Positions 55,390-63,860 of a stretch of 64,000 nt of DNA are shown in pieces. Location: assembly GCA_963828015.1 (NCBI GenBank), contig CAWHCD010000005.1, positions 206,210-270,209 on the forward strand, read 5' to 3'. Under the pieces are notes generated by a model. It made no database searches and had not been told where the DNA came from. It saw only the letters and a list, made by a program, of their open reading frames with translations. The position numbers were made by a program, and so were the translations under genes. Position 1 is the first letter of the stretch; the number at the start of each line of letters is the position of its first letter. This DNA is from CAVPUA01 sp963828015. GTDB taxonomy: Bacteria; Actinomycetota; Actinomycetes; Mycobacteriales; Jatrophihabitantaceae.

Positions 55390-56206
55390 ATGCACACGAT
55401 GGACCAACTGCCCACCTACATCCTCGATGACGGCCATGCGGTCGAGTATCAACGCCTGGACCTCATGTCCAAGATCCTCGATCCATGGACGCGCCGGTAC
55501 ATGCACACAATCGGGGTAGGCCCGGGGTGGAAATGCCTGGAGCTTGGAGGCGGCAACGGCAGTATCTCCGAGTGGCTCTGTGAGCAGGTCGGACCTGTCG
55601 GGAGCGTGACAGTTATCGATATCAACCCGGTCCTGCTGAACCTCGCTCCCGCTCAAAACCTCACCGTGCAGCGAGCCGATATTCGCGTCACCGACCTGCC
55701 CGAGTCGGCGTTCGACCTCGTCTCGTGCCGAGCGTTCCTCCATCAGGTCGCCGACCACGCGCCGGCGATATTGGAGCGAATGGCCGCAGCGGTACGACCA
55801 GGAGGCTGGCTGCTCGTCCAAGAGCCCGATTTCAGTCTGGCCCGGACCACCGAACCGGAGCAGTGGGCAAGAACGTGGACCGCCTCTACTCGACTGGGGC
55901 GTCGCTAACGGCGTCAACTGGCTGATTGGTCGACAGCTCCCAGCGATGGTCAGCCGCCTGGGACTCGGACGTCCACCACTCGCCGCGACCGACGTCCAGA
56001 ACATTCGAGGCACCGACCGTGGGGCCAAATATTTCCAGCTGTTCTTCGCCGAAGTCCGTGACCGAGTTCTCGCCTCTGGCACAGTTGATGCAACTACCTT
56101 CGACGCCGCCGCAGCCCTGCTCGACGACCCAAACTACTGGACACAGTGCTGGATGATGACGGCCGTATGGGCCCGTAAGTCGACAGCGGCGTCGCATTCG
56201 AGCTAG
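55390..56206 (+). pseudogene. SAM-dependent methyltransferase with one frameshift
   Basis: The ATG at 55390 opens MHTMDQLPTYILDDG. Class I motif I is CLELGGGNGSISEWL, motif II VTVIDINPVLL, then DLVSCRAFLHQV and the post-motif AAAVRPGGWLLVQEPDF. Near 55880 the frame shifts and continues LLDWGVANGVNWLIGRQLPA, then FFAEVRDRVLASGTVDATTF, to 56206. Total about 271 residues, a normal size. Substrate unknown. Confidence 0.75.
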
Positions 56207-56695
56207 GGCGACGCACCGGAATCGTTTCGCCACTTCGTAATCCATAGCGGTCGCTGGCCAACCCCCCGAACATCGGCCGGCCGCCGACCTACCCTCTCAT
56301 CAGTGCGCGTTCGGGTGGACGACTCTGGCTGCCCTAAGGATTCATATGAGCGGCCCGTTCGAGCTGAGCTGTCACCCATATCGACGGCTCGCGTTCGCCT
56401 CTGCAGCCATCAATGCGTGGTGACGCAGGGCGATATTGACGCCGATATGTCGAGAGCAGCCGGCAGCTCCTCGGCTCGGTAGTTCCTGAAAGAAACGAGT
56501 GTTTTGATCTCGCGTGGCGATTCCGACGTCATCCGACGTGCACCTGTCGTGGTCGTCGCCCAGCCTCAGGAGCCGGGGAAAGCTCCTGGTTCTACATCCT
56601 CGGGGTTTTACCCGCTTCGGGTCATGAACAATTGTGCCGCGTTCGGGGTGGTTGCCGGTGACGGCCGAACGGGCTCGTGTCGGTGAAGGCGAATC
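56207..56695. other. Gene-free stretch
   Basis: No coding frame with plausible start and family features, no RNA and no repeat longer than short hairpins was seen. Confidence 0.5.
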
Positions 56696-57364
56696 TTAGG
56701 GTCCGCCGCGCCAGTGGTCGATGCGGTGGTGGTCGGGGGTGAAGCCGTGCTTGATGCCCCAGAGCACGGCTTGGGTGCGGCTGGCGACGTTGATTTTTCG
56801 GTAGATGGTGCGGATGTAGGACTTGACGGTGTTCGGGCTGAGGTAGGTCAATGCGGCGACGTCGGCGTTGTTCTTGCCTTGGGTGATCAGGGCAAGGATT
56901 TCGGCTTCGCGGTCGGTGAGGCCTTCTCCGCGTCCGGGCCAGTCGAGGCCGGGGGCGCTGCGGGCGCGTGCCGGTGGGTCGCTGATCACCTGCTCGCCGG
57001 CGTGGATAGCTTCCAGAGCATTGACCAGCTCGCGGGCGGGCAGAGTCTTGGAAAGGTATCCGTGCGCGCCCTGCTGGCGGGCGCTGGCGATGAGGTCGGG
57101 GTGGAAGTTCCAGGTGTAGACGGCGACGTGTCGGGCTCGCGGGTTGTTGACGAGCACGCCTATTTCCTCGCGGTCAGATTCGGGCTGGGCGAAGGAGTCG
57201 TAGAGCACGATGTCGACCTCGTCATCGACCGCCTCGTTGGCGTCGATCTCAGCCACGACCACGCGGTCGCGGTACTGATCGAGCATGTGGGCGACGCCGA
57301 TCAGGACGACGTCGTAGTCATCGACCAACGCGACGGTGATCGGCCTGCCGGCGGTCGCGGCCAT
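56696..57364 (-). CDS. LuxR/NarL-family response regulator
   Basis: 222 residues. Receiver domain: acidic pair in VALVDDYDVVLIG and probable phosphoacceptor Asp56 in DIVLYDSFAQ; conserved Lys in GYLSKTLPA. The C-terminal LuxR HTH is GLTDREAEILALITQGKNNA, then YLSPNTVKSYIRTIYRKINV. No histidine kinase lies beside it (orphan). A TAGCGT box lies 7 nt before the ATG, suggesting a leaderless message. It is divergent from glsB, with direct repeats between. Confidence 0.9.
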   Translation of the reverse strand: MAATAGRPITVALVDDYDVVLIGVAHMLDQYRDRVVVAEIDANEAVDDEVDIVLYDSFAQPESDREEIGVLVNNPRARHVAVYTWNFHPDLIASARQQGAHGYLSKTLPARELVNALEAIHAGEQVISDPPARARSAPGLDWPGRGEGLTDREAEILALITQGKNNADVAALTYLSPNTVKSYIRTIYRKINVASRTQAVLWGIKHGFTPDHHRIDHWRGGP

Positions 57365-57371
57365 GTCATCG

Positions 57372-57415
57372 ACGCTAGACCTACCTAGGGGTGTACCACA
57401 CCCGCCCTAGGGGTG
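57372..57415. promoter_or_regulatory. LuxR/glsB divergent region: -10 box and 22-bp-spaced direct repeats
   Basis: TAGCGT on the minus strand (57372-57377) serves the LuxR gene. Just upstream, CCTAGGGGTG occurs twice (57384-57393 and 57406-57415), start to start 22 bp, two helical turns. Between them GGGTGT-ACC-ACACCC (57389-57403) is a palindrome. This is a plausible binding array for the adjacent regulator, covering both divergent promoters. Confidence 0.5.
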
Positions 57416-57496
57416 GTTACGTCGTAGACGGAGACGGGCATCCGACTCTTCGCTCACCCATGAGCGCGTCGGCGCCCACGACAGAACGGACACCCC

Positions 57497-57775
57497 ATGC
57501 TCGGACTCATCATCAGCTTGATCATCATCGGCCTGATCGCCGGCGCGATCGCGCGTCTACTCGTGCCCGGCAAACAAGATCTCTCGATACCCGTGACGAT
57601 CCTCATCGGGATCATCGGCTCGTTCGTCGGCGGCTTCCTCGGCTATCTGATCTTCCACCACGACAGCCAAAACGGCTTCTTCCAACCGTCCGGGATCATC
57701 GGCTCAATCATCGGCGCCGTCATCGTGCTCCTCATCTGGCTGCGTGTCGGCGGTCGCAGCAGCATCCGCCACTAA
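57497..57775 (+). CDS. GlsB/YeaQ/YmgE (transglycosylase-associated) stress membrane protein
   Basis: 92 residues, three membrane helices: MLGLIISLIIIGLIAGAIAR, PVTILIGIIGSFVGGFLGYL and GIIGSIIGAVIVLLIWLRV. LLVPGKQ between helices one and two is the family mark. Members are small stress-induced membrane proteins with no proven activity. Divergent from the LuxR gene. Confidence 0.85.
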   Translation: MLGLIISLIIIGLIAGAIARLLVPGKQDLSIPVTILIGIIGSFVGGFLGYLIFHHDSQNGFFQPSGIIGSIIGAVIVLLIWLRVGGRSSIRH

Positions 57776-57815
57776 TAACGAATGGCGGACCGACGGGTCA
57801 GATCTGGGGATCGAC

Positions 57816-58130
57816 ATGGTGATCACGACTGCAGTAAAAGAGGGCGTCGCCTTCATGGAGGTCACCGGCGAACTAGACCTAGCCGTCGCCGAGGAGTTCA
57901 GGGAAGCCGGCGTCGCCGCGCTGACCCCGGCGGTCGGCTCGCTCGTCATCGGTCTCCACGGAGTTACTTTCATGGATTCCACGTCCCTCGGGGCGCTGAT
58001 CGCGATCCGCAACGCGGCGGGCGATCACCATGCGGTTGTGGTCCAGAACGCCCAGCCGAACGTCCGGCGCATCTTTGAGATCACCGGACTCGCTGACATC
58101 TTCAAGAGCCACGAGCCCGAAGCGATCTGA
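57816..58130 (+). CDS. STAS-domain anti-sigma-factor antagonist
   Basis: 104 residues from the ATG at 57816 (GGGGATC upstream); a longer start at 57744 overlaps glsB and is less likely. The STAS fold shows VTGELDLAVAEEFREA, LVIGLHGVTFMDSTSLGALI with the phospho-acceptor position in DSTSLG (Ser55/Thr56), and RRIFEITGLADIF. It would bind an anti-sigma kinase of the SpoIIAB/RsbW type, but none is in the window. It follows glsB by 40 bp, so a general stress-response pair is likely. Confidence 0.87.
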   Translation: MVITTAVKEGVAFMEVTGELDLAVAEEFREAGVAALTPAVGSLVIGLHGVTFMDSTSLGALIAIRNAAGDHHAVVVQNAQPNVRRIFEITGLADIFKSHEPEAI

Positions 58131-58321
58131 GCAGCTCGGTTGCCGGCGAAGATCGCCGATCAACCCTCCGAAGACGAACGCCTCAGAAAGAAACGGTGCG
58201 AGCACCTAGGTCAAGCGCCTATCGGCAATGACCTATCAGCTTGTCTGCGCAGGCACCAGTTGCCGGACGAGCACATATCGACAGATAACGCTCGCTTCGA
58301 GGCGTCCGCGGAATCGGCAAC

Positions 58322-58327
58322 TAGGGT
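58322..58327 (+). promoter_or_regulatory. -10 box TAGGGT before the truncated esterase gene
   Basis: TAGGGT ends 7 nt before the GTG at 58335. This decides the start of the esterase; the longer frame from 58140 lies upstream of the promoter. Confidence 0.4.
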
Positions 58328-58334
58328 TGGCTGC

Positions 58335-58711
58335 GTGGGACGGCTCATCTCGGAGAGTTTGGACTTCGATGGTCTTCGAGAGGTCACGGCTTACGTCCCG
58401 ACGAAGCCCCCAGAGGTCGTTGTGTTCGCAGGCGACGGTCAGCTGCTCCCGCAGTGGGGGAAAGACTTGGAGCGGCTGGGTTTGCCGTCGACGATGCTCG
58501 TCGGCGTGCACGGCTTGGCCGACGAGCGGCTGCGGCTTCATGAGTATTCGCCGATCTTCGATGCCGGGCGGTTTGCCTGGCACGAGAAGTTCCTGATGGA
58601 CGACGTTCGCCGTTGGAACCAATTCACGGTTTGGTGTCGCACTTCCTGCCAAGCGAACTGCCGTTCTGGGAGTTTCGGCGGGCGGAGCCTGACCCGCTTT
58701 CCCGGACACCT
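58335..58711 (+). pseudogene. Esterase (enterochelin-esterase-like alpha/beta hydrolase), frameshifted and cut by the IS element
   Basis: VGRLISESLDFDGLREVTAY from the GTG at 58335, then VVVFAGDGQLLPQWGKDLER and FAWHEKFLMDDVRRW. Near 58622 the frame shifts and reads RFGVALPAKRTAVLGVSAGG, containing the nucleophile elbow GVSAGG. Sequence is then lost at the left end of the IS3-family element. The last half with Asp and His is missing, so the gene is dead. Confidence 0.65.
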
Positions 58712-59967
58712 TGATGTTTCCCCAGTTTTATGGACTCGCTGGTGAGGTGATCTGGTCGGCGAGGCGGTGTCGGTTCTCGAACTGTATGGGTGTGGTCATG
58801 GCGAGGGCGGAGTGGCGTCGTTGTCGGTTGTGGAAGCCTTCGATGTATTCGAAGATCGCGTTGGCCAGTTCGACGCGGGTGCGCCAGCGCTGACGGTTGA
58901 GCAGTTCGACTTGCATGCGTGCCCAGAACGATTCGATGACCGCGTTGTCGTAAGGGTCGCCGACGGTTCCGAGCGATGGGAGTAGACCGGCTCGGCGTGC
59001 GCGGTTGGTGAAGGTCCACGAGGTGAACTGCGTTCCGTGGTCGCCGTGGATGATGCCGCCGGCAACTTCGCCGCGCGAGTCGATCGCCATGCCGAGGGCG
59101 TTGGTGGCCAGGTCTGCTCGGGCTCGCGAGTCGATGGCCCAGCCGACGACGCGGCGGGAGAAGACGTCGAGGACGACGCAGCAGTAGAGCTTGCCTTCGC
59201 TCGTGTGGTGCTCGGTGATGTCGGTGACCCAGAGCTGGTTTGGTCCGTCGCGGTGGAAGTCGCGTCTGACCAGGTCGGTCACGGTGATCGAGTTCGGCAC
59301 GCGTTTGGCCTTGCGGCGTAGCGGTAGCCCAGCTAGCCCTGCCCGGCGCATCAGCAGGCTCACGGTGTTGTGTCCGACCGTGACGCCGTGGGAGTGAACG
59401 AGTTCGGCCGTGACTCGCGGGGCGCCGTAGGTCTGGCGCGAGGCCTGGTGGATCGCGCTGATGCGATCGGTCAGCCACACGTGGCGAATGGCTCGGGCCG
59501 ACGGTGCGCGGTGGCGCCATTCGTAGAACCCGGACCGTGACACTGCGAGTTCGATGCACGCCCGCTTGACCCGGACTCCGTCATCGGCCAGCTCGGCGAC
59601 GAGCTGGAACCGGTCTTTTGGGGGCACCACCTTCTCGACGGCCGCGGCGGCCTTGCGCAGAATCTTGTTCTCTTCTTCGAGTTCGCGGATCCGACGTCGA
59701 GCAGCTTCGAGTTCGGCAGACTCTGCCGTCGTGGTGCCGGCCTTGAGCCCACGATCGATCAGGTCGCGTGACTTCCAGCCATACAGACACGACTCGGCGA
59801 TCCCCAACGTTGCAGCGACCTCGCGAACGGTGCGCCCGGAGTCGATCAGGTCGAGAGCTCGTCGACGGACTCTGGCGAATAGGGCTTGGGCACGGGTGGC
59901 TCCTTTCAGAAGGGCCAAGCCGAGCCAGTCTCTCAACGAACGAGTCCGGATTACTGGGGGAACATCA
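58712..59967. mobile_element. IS3-family insertion sequence, about 1256 bp
   Basis: The left end TGATGTTTCCCCAG (58712 on) and the right end, whose complement reads TGATGTTCCCCCAG (ending 59967), form imperfect terminal inverted repeats that extend through GGACTCG. The ends are TG...CA. One transposase fills the element. The flanks (cct before, tgc after) show no target duplication, and the flanking genes are different fragments. Confidence 0.85.
58728..59936 (-). CDS. IS3-family transposase (OrfA-OrfB as one frame)
   Basis: 402 residues. N-terminal HTH and leucine-zipper part (VREVAATLGIAESCLYGWKS, then ELEEENKILRKAAA) and C-terminal integrase core: ITEHHTSEGKLYCCVV preceded by LWVTDI (D), IIHGDHGTQF (D) and DNAVIESFWARMQVELL (E). 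Most IS3 elements make OrfAB by -1 frameshifting; here both parts are in one continuous frame. The ends and the DDE set are intact, so it may be active. Confidence 0.9.
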   Translation of the reverse strand: MRDWLGLALLKGATRAQALFARVRRRALDLIDSGRTVREVAATLGIAESCLYGWKSRDLIDRGLKAGTTTAESAELEAARRRIRELEEENKILRKAAAAVEKVVPPKDRFQLVAELADDGVRVKRACIELAVSRSGFYEWRHRAPSARAIRHVWLTDRISAIHQASRQTYGAPRVTAELVHSHGVTVGHNTVSLLMRRAGLAGLPLRRKAKRVPNSITVTDLVRRDFHRDGPNQLWVTDITEHHTSEGKLYCCVVLDVFSRRVVGWAIDSRARADLATNALGMAIDSRGEVAGGIIHGDHGTQFTSWTFTNRARRAGLLPSLGTVGDPYDNAVIESFWARMQVELLNRQRWRTRVELANAIFEYIEGFHNRQRRHSALAMTTPIQFENRHRLADQITSPASP

Positions 59968-60240
59968 TGCCGAGCAGTTGGTGTCGGCGCTGCGGACCGC
60001 TCGTGACCGGGCGACGGTTCTGGCGATGCTGCTGGGTGGGCTGCGTCGCTGCGAGGTCCTCGGTCTGCGGTTGGGCGACGTGCAGGTCGCTGACCGTCGA
60101 CTGTTCATCGCCGAGGGATGGCGGTGATGTAGTCGAGGTACCGCTTGATGATCGCTGTTGCGGCGGCGACGTGGAGCTGGTCCTTCGGCGAGGCCGAAGA
60201 GCTGGCCAGCCCGTTGCGTGTGGACAATCGGGCTGCGCGA
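59968..60240 (+). pseudogene. Tyrosine recombinase (phage-type integrase) remnant
   Basis: Starting at the IS right end, AEQLVSALRTARDRATVLAM then LLGGLRRCEVLGLRLGDVQV is the box I region of phage integrases, with the first catalytic Arg in GLRRCEVLGL. The frame stops at 60127 and a shifted VVEVPLDD continues briefly; the His-x-x-Arg and Tyr boxes are absent. Its N-terminal half is not on the other side of the IS. Nothing is recognised in 60241-60513. Confidence 0.6.
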
Positions 60241-60513
60241 ACCCGTCGCAGCCACGACATCCGCCGTTTTACACGCGCTTTCGAGCAGAAACATCTCGTC
60301 TATGCGCAGCACGTAGGCCGTTTGTTACGCCCTTCCAAGGCGCCGACCAGACGCACCTAGCCCTCTCGGGGCCCGGATTCTGGGCGTTGCAGGCTGTTGC
60401 ATGGTGCTCCTTGAAAATGACAGAAGTGTCGAACGCAGTTTGGGAGCTGCTAAACGGGCAGACAGGGGTCGAAGGGGTACCCCGCCCCTATGTCCGGGTG
60501 CCGAGGCGCCGAG

Positions 60514-60948
60514 CTACCTCTTATCGCCCATCGCTGGCTGATGCTGCGACCGTTTGCGCAGCCAGGTCGTGACGCTGCTCGCGCTCACGCCGAGGATGTA
60601 GGCGATGTCAGCGTGCGAATAGAGGCCGGTGCGGTAGAGGTCATGCATGCGTTGGACTTGGGTATCGCTGATACTCCGGGGACGTCCACGTCCTCGCGGC
60701 CGTGGGTCGTCACTTGCGGCGGTCCCTTCGTGGCTCATTCCTTCGACTTTGCTCAGGCTCACGACGGCGATGCCCGTGCGCAACTGATCGCTCAGCAATG
60801 CGGGAACGCATAGCTTGACGTAGACCGAATCTGCCAGGAGGTCCGTGGACAGGACTTCTCCGATCAGCCCTTTCGCTGGGCCCTCTGCGATCCGGACTCG
60901 ATCACCTTCCAGTGGAAGGCGGTGCTGGCCGAGCCTTGCGTCCTGCAC
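60514..60948 (-). CDS. Small KOW-like / AT-hook / helix-turn-helix putative regulator (copy 2)
   Basis: 144 residues from the GTG at 60948, with GGGAG upstream. Same order as the protein at 14211-14615: KOW-like start (LEGDRVRIAEGPAKGLIGEV, ending GIAVVSLSK), AT-hook-like RGRGRPRS, then the HTH (LYRTGLYSHADIAYILGVSA, SSVTTWLRKR). Identical or near-identical blocks are GIAVVS, RGRPR, YxHAxIAxILGVS. The KOW halves diverge strongly. No function is known; DNA binding with possible contact to transcribing polymerase is inferred. Confidence 0.7.
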   Translation of the reverse strand: MQDARLGQHRLPLEGDRVRIAEGPAKGLIGEVLSTDLLADSVYVKLCVPALLSDQLRTGIAVVSLSKVEGMSHEGTAASDDPRPRGRGRPRSISDTQVQRMHDLYRTGLYSHADIAYILGVSASSVTTWLRKRSQHQPAMGDKR

Positions 60949-61010
60949 CTGGTCTCCCGAACGTTTCGCCGCTAATAGTCGATGCGTGCTCCACGTAAGG
61001 TTACTACGCG

Positions 61011-61045
61011 TACGGTAGTTACGGTAGTTACATAACTACGGTAAG
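61011..61045. repeat. Direct and inverted repeats upstream of KOW/HTH copy 2
   Basis: CGGTAGTTA occurs twice in direct order and once inverted. The core CGGTAGTTACATAACTACGG (61022-61041) is an almost perfect palindrome (8 of 9 bp per arm). It lies 74-93 bp before the start of the minus-strand gene and shares GTTA...TAAC with the palindrome before copy 1. Confidence 0.6.
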
Positions 61046-61064
61046 TGGCCATTGGATCTGAAGG

Positions 61065-61460
61065 CTATGTCTTGCTCGGTGGCCTTAGCCGGCCGGGATG
61101 CGCCTCGGGTTCACGCTCGCCCGACCACCTGCGTTGCCCGGCTTGCGCCTCGGCTGCGGTCTTGTCCTTGTGACATCGCCGCCCGCACGTTGGACAGAGT
61201 CCGCCGTGGACGGGTGCGAGGTTGTCGAGGCGGTGCGTCCTACCGGCGGCGACGTTGACGATGTGGTCGACCTAGTCAGCACCATCGTGCAGACAGAGGT
61301 GGCAGCGTTCGTGGTCGCGGCGTAGGATGGCTGCCCGCCGGGTCTTCCAGCCTCCGGGGACGATGCACCTGCTCGACGCCCAAGGTCTTCCAGGTGCTGT
61401 CACTACTGAACTCCGTTCGATAGGTATCGGCATGTTGGACCATTCCCCCGCGCGATCCAT
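61065..61460 (-). pseudogene. HNH endonuclease with an in-frame TAG
   Basis: One frame reads WKTRRAAILRRDHERCHLCL, a TAG at 61272-61274, then VDHIVNVAAGRTHRLDNLAP and LCPTCGRRCHKDKTAAEAQA, ending near 61065. CxxC, the VDHIV His and the CHKDKT end are the marks of the phage/terminase-linked HNH nucleases. A single base change (CAG to TAG) would explain the stop. The stretch 61461-61613 holds nothing recognised. Confidence 0.65.
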
Positions 61461-61613
61461 CGGGGGAGATGGCAGCTGCAGGAGGCACTCGACGAGGGAC
61501 TCGGCCGGTGAGTGGGCGGGGGCGGCGCGAAGGGAGCCATCCGCATTAGCCGAAAGTCGGGCGTTTGGCTGATCCCCTGGGCGCGTTGGTGGACTAACAC
61601 CGAGGCTGGATGG

Positions 61614-63860
61614 TTAGTGGGAACGCGGTCGCCTTTGGCGGGTAGCAAGCAAGGTCAGTGCGCCGAGGGAGATGAGGGCGGTGGCGGCCAAGATCGCACG
61701 ATCGAGATTGGTTCCAGTCGCGGCGAGGCCTGCGCTTTCGCTGGTGGCTGTCGACGACGAGCTTGGCAGTGTTCCGCCGCCTGCCCCCGCGTCGGTATCG
61801 CCGGGCGTGGAGGGGCTGGGTGTCGTCGGGGCGAGCTGGAGGGTGTTGATGATGGTGCACTTGACGTCTGAGTTCGCGGCCACTGTGACGGTCGCACCGT
61901 TCAGCGTCCCGCCGGTGCAGGACCAGAGGCTAGCGGTGTAGTCGCTGGGTCCTCCGGATTCGGTGAGGGCGTAGTCACCGATTCCAACGATCACGTCGGT
62001 GACGTCGCTTGTGCCAGTCACGCCGGCGATGGTTTCCGGGCCGGTCGCGGTCAGTGTCCATTGGGTTGGTGTCGCGGTGCCGCCGCCGGTGTTGTCGACC
62101 TGCTTGAGGAGGGTGATGGTGCCTGCGGGCGGGGACGGGGCCGGGGTGTAGGTATTGATGATCGTGCACGTGACGTTCGCGCCGGTCCCGATGGTGACGG
62201 TGGAGCCGGCTAGGGTTCCGCCGATGCAGGACCAGGGCCCGGCGGTGTAATCCACGGTGCCCCCGGATTCAGACAGGGCGTAGTCCCCGGTGCCGACGGT
62301 CACGCCGGTGACCTGGGGGCTGTTTCCCGGGCCGGTGACTGGTGTGGGCCCGGCGGCCGCGAGCGTCCATTGGTCTGGGGTGGCCAGCCCGCCTCCGGTG
62401 TTGATCACCTGTTTGACGAGGGTCAGGGTTCCCGTTGGCTGGGGTGGCGGGGGCCGGAAGGTGTTGGTGATCGCGCAGGTAACGGTGCTGCCTGCCGCGA
62501 CTTGGACGGTGGTGTCGAGCAGGGTTCCGCCGGTACAGGACCAGAGCCCGGGCTGGTATCCGGCCGTGGGTGGACCGCCGGACTCCCGCAGGCTGTAGTC
62601 GCCGATCGGCACGATCACGTTGGTCACCGCCGGGGAGTTGCCCGGCCCGCTGACCAACTGCGGACCGAATGCCTGCAGGGTGAAATCGCTTGGAGCCGCG
62701 GTCCCGCCTCCGGTGTTGACGACGTTTTTGACAAGCGTCAGGCTGCCGGTCGGGGTCGCCGTTGTGCACGAGACGGTGGTGTTGAACGGGAAGTCATGAA
62801 GTTCGAACGGGCCAATCGGCCGGCCGAGGGCCGGCCCGTGGGTGAACGCCTTGGCGACGATGTTTCCCTCGACGTTCTGCGTGGGCCGCCAGTTCAGATT
62901 GGCGTTCGGGGCGTAGATGGTCCCTTCAATGGAGGCACCGCCGGTGACGATGACCGACGTGGCCTGCGGGAAGTTCCAGAGAATGTACGGTGCTTGCGCG
63001 CCGCTGATCCCGGCGAGATTGGGCATCGTGCCGTCGAAGGATGGGCCGGTCACGTTGACCACGAGTGGAGTCAGCGCGGTCGGCTGGTTGGTGAACGTGA
63101 TCTCGGACAGGTTGTTCAGATCCTGCGTCGACATCTGCAGAAAGTTCGTCTGTCCGCTCGTCAGGGTCAGGCGACCACGCGCGCCCGTTACAAACGGCTG
63201 CGGGATCGGGGCGGTCCCGCCGTTCGCGTCGGTCAGCTGCGTCGTCTGCGGGCACTCGGCCATCTGGGTCGTCAGCTGCCGATAGACGGTGAACGCACCC
63301 GTCACGTCGATCAACGAGCTGGAAACCGGGGTCGACACCGACGCGGGCGGTTGATTAACGGTGCCTTCGATCCGAGGCATCGACTCATACGCCGCACCCG
63401 GCGCGACGATGTGGTAGTTCCCAGACACGCCATTGCTGTCAGTATTGCGGGCCGTGACGGTCGAGGCGTTCGCAATCTTGGTGAACCCGCTGTTCTGGAC
63501 GCGCAGAATCTGGCTACCGGTCCAGGTCGTTCCGCCACCGACGTACAGGTAGGTCGGTTGAGCATCCCCTGGTGCCGTGAACGTCGGCAACGTGGGCGGC
63601 GATCCCGCCGCGACGTTGTACGTCGAGTTGAATGTCAGGTTGCCACCCGCCGCGATGGTGCCCTCGGACTCATCCGCGTTCAACGCCACATTTCCCTCGA
63701 CGAAGACCAAGAACCCGCTGTTAGCCGGATGGCCGGCAAGGTCGACCCGAACCGGGTTCACCGGGGCCAGCGGAGCCGCCTGCGCGACGGTCGGCACCCA
63801 GACGGTGACCCCGACCAACGCCAGCCCGGTTGCCGCAACGACGCACAGGATCGATTTCAC
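61614..63860 (-). CDS. Choice-of-anchor A surface protein with SpaA-like repeats and LAATG sorting signal
   Basis: 748 residues from the GTG at 63860, with AGGGGGTG upstream. A signal peptide (about 1-28: ILCVVAATGLALVGVTVWVP, cut near AQA-AP) is followed by a choice-of-anchor A domain (about 35-365: FLVFVEGNVALNADESEGTI, AAGGNLTFNS, ASIEGTIYAPNANLNW). Three prealbumin/SpaA-like repeats follow (about 372-680). The C terminus is LAATG, a membrane helix and RQRRPRSH. It is exported and probably sortase-linked to the wall; ligand unknown. No sortase gene is in the window. Confidence 0.85.
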   Translation of the reverse strand: MKSILCVVAATGLALVGVTVWVPTVAQAAPLAPVNPVRVDLAGHPANSGFLVFVEGNVALNADESEGTIAAGGNLTFNSTYNVAAGSPPTLPTFTAPGDAQPTYLYVGGGTTWTGSQILRVQNSGFTKIANASTVTARNTDSNGVSGNYHIVAPGAAYESMPRIEGTVNQPPASVSTPVSSSLIDVTGAFTVYRQLTTQMAECPQTTQLTDANGGTAPIPQPFVTGARGRLTLTSGQTNFLQMSTQDLNNLSEITFTNQPTALTPLVVNVTGPSFDGTMPNLAGISGAQAPYILWNFPQATSVIVTGGASIEGTIYAPNANLNWRPTQNVEGNIVAKAFTHGPALGRPIGPFELHDFPFNTTVSCTTATPTGSLTLVKNVVNTGGGTAAPSDFTLQAFGPQLVSGPGNSPAVTNVIVPIGDYSLRESGGPPTAGYQPGLWSCTGGTLLDTTVQVAAGSTVTCAITNTFRPPPPQPTGTLTLVKQVINTGGGLATPDQWTLAAAGPTPVTGPGNSPQVTGVTVGTGDYALSESGGTVDYTAGPWSCIGGTLAGSTVTIGTGANVTCTIINTYTPAPSPPAGTITLLKQVDNTGGGTATPTQWTLTATGPETIAGVTGTSDVTDVIVGIGDYALTESGGPSDYTASLWSCTGGTLNGATVTVAANSDVKCTIINTLQLAPTTPSPSTPGDTDAGAGGGTLPSSSSTATSESAGLAATGTNLDRAILAATALISLGALTLLATRQRRPRSH
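61830..62750 (-). repeat. Three SpaA/prealbumin-like repeats of 309-315 bp
   Basis: Repeat starts GSLTLVK / GTLTLVK / GTITLLK lie at 62747, 62432 and 62123 on the minus strand. Each contains NTGGGxAxPxxxTL, a GPGNSPxVTxVxV-like segment, GDYxLxESGG and WSCxGGTL. Confidence 0.85.

Noticed and set aside
56504..56686. 60-codon plus-strand frame
   Set aside because: No ribosome-binding site, no family features, biased composition; treated as non-coding.
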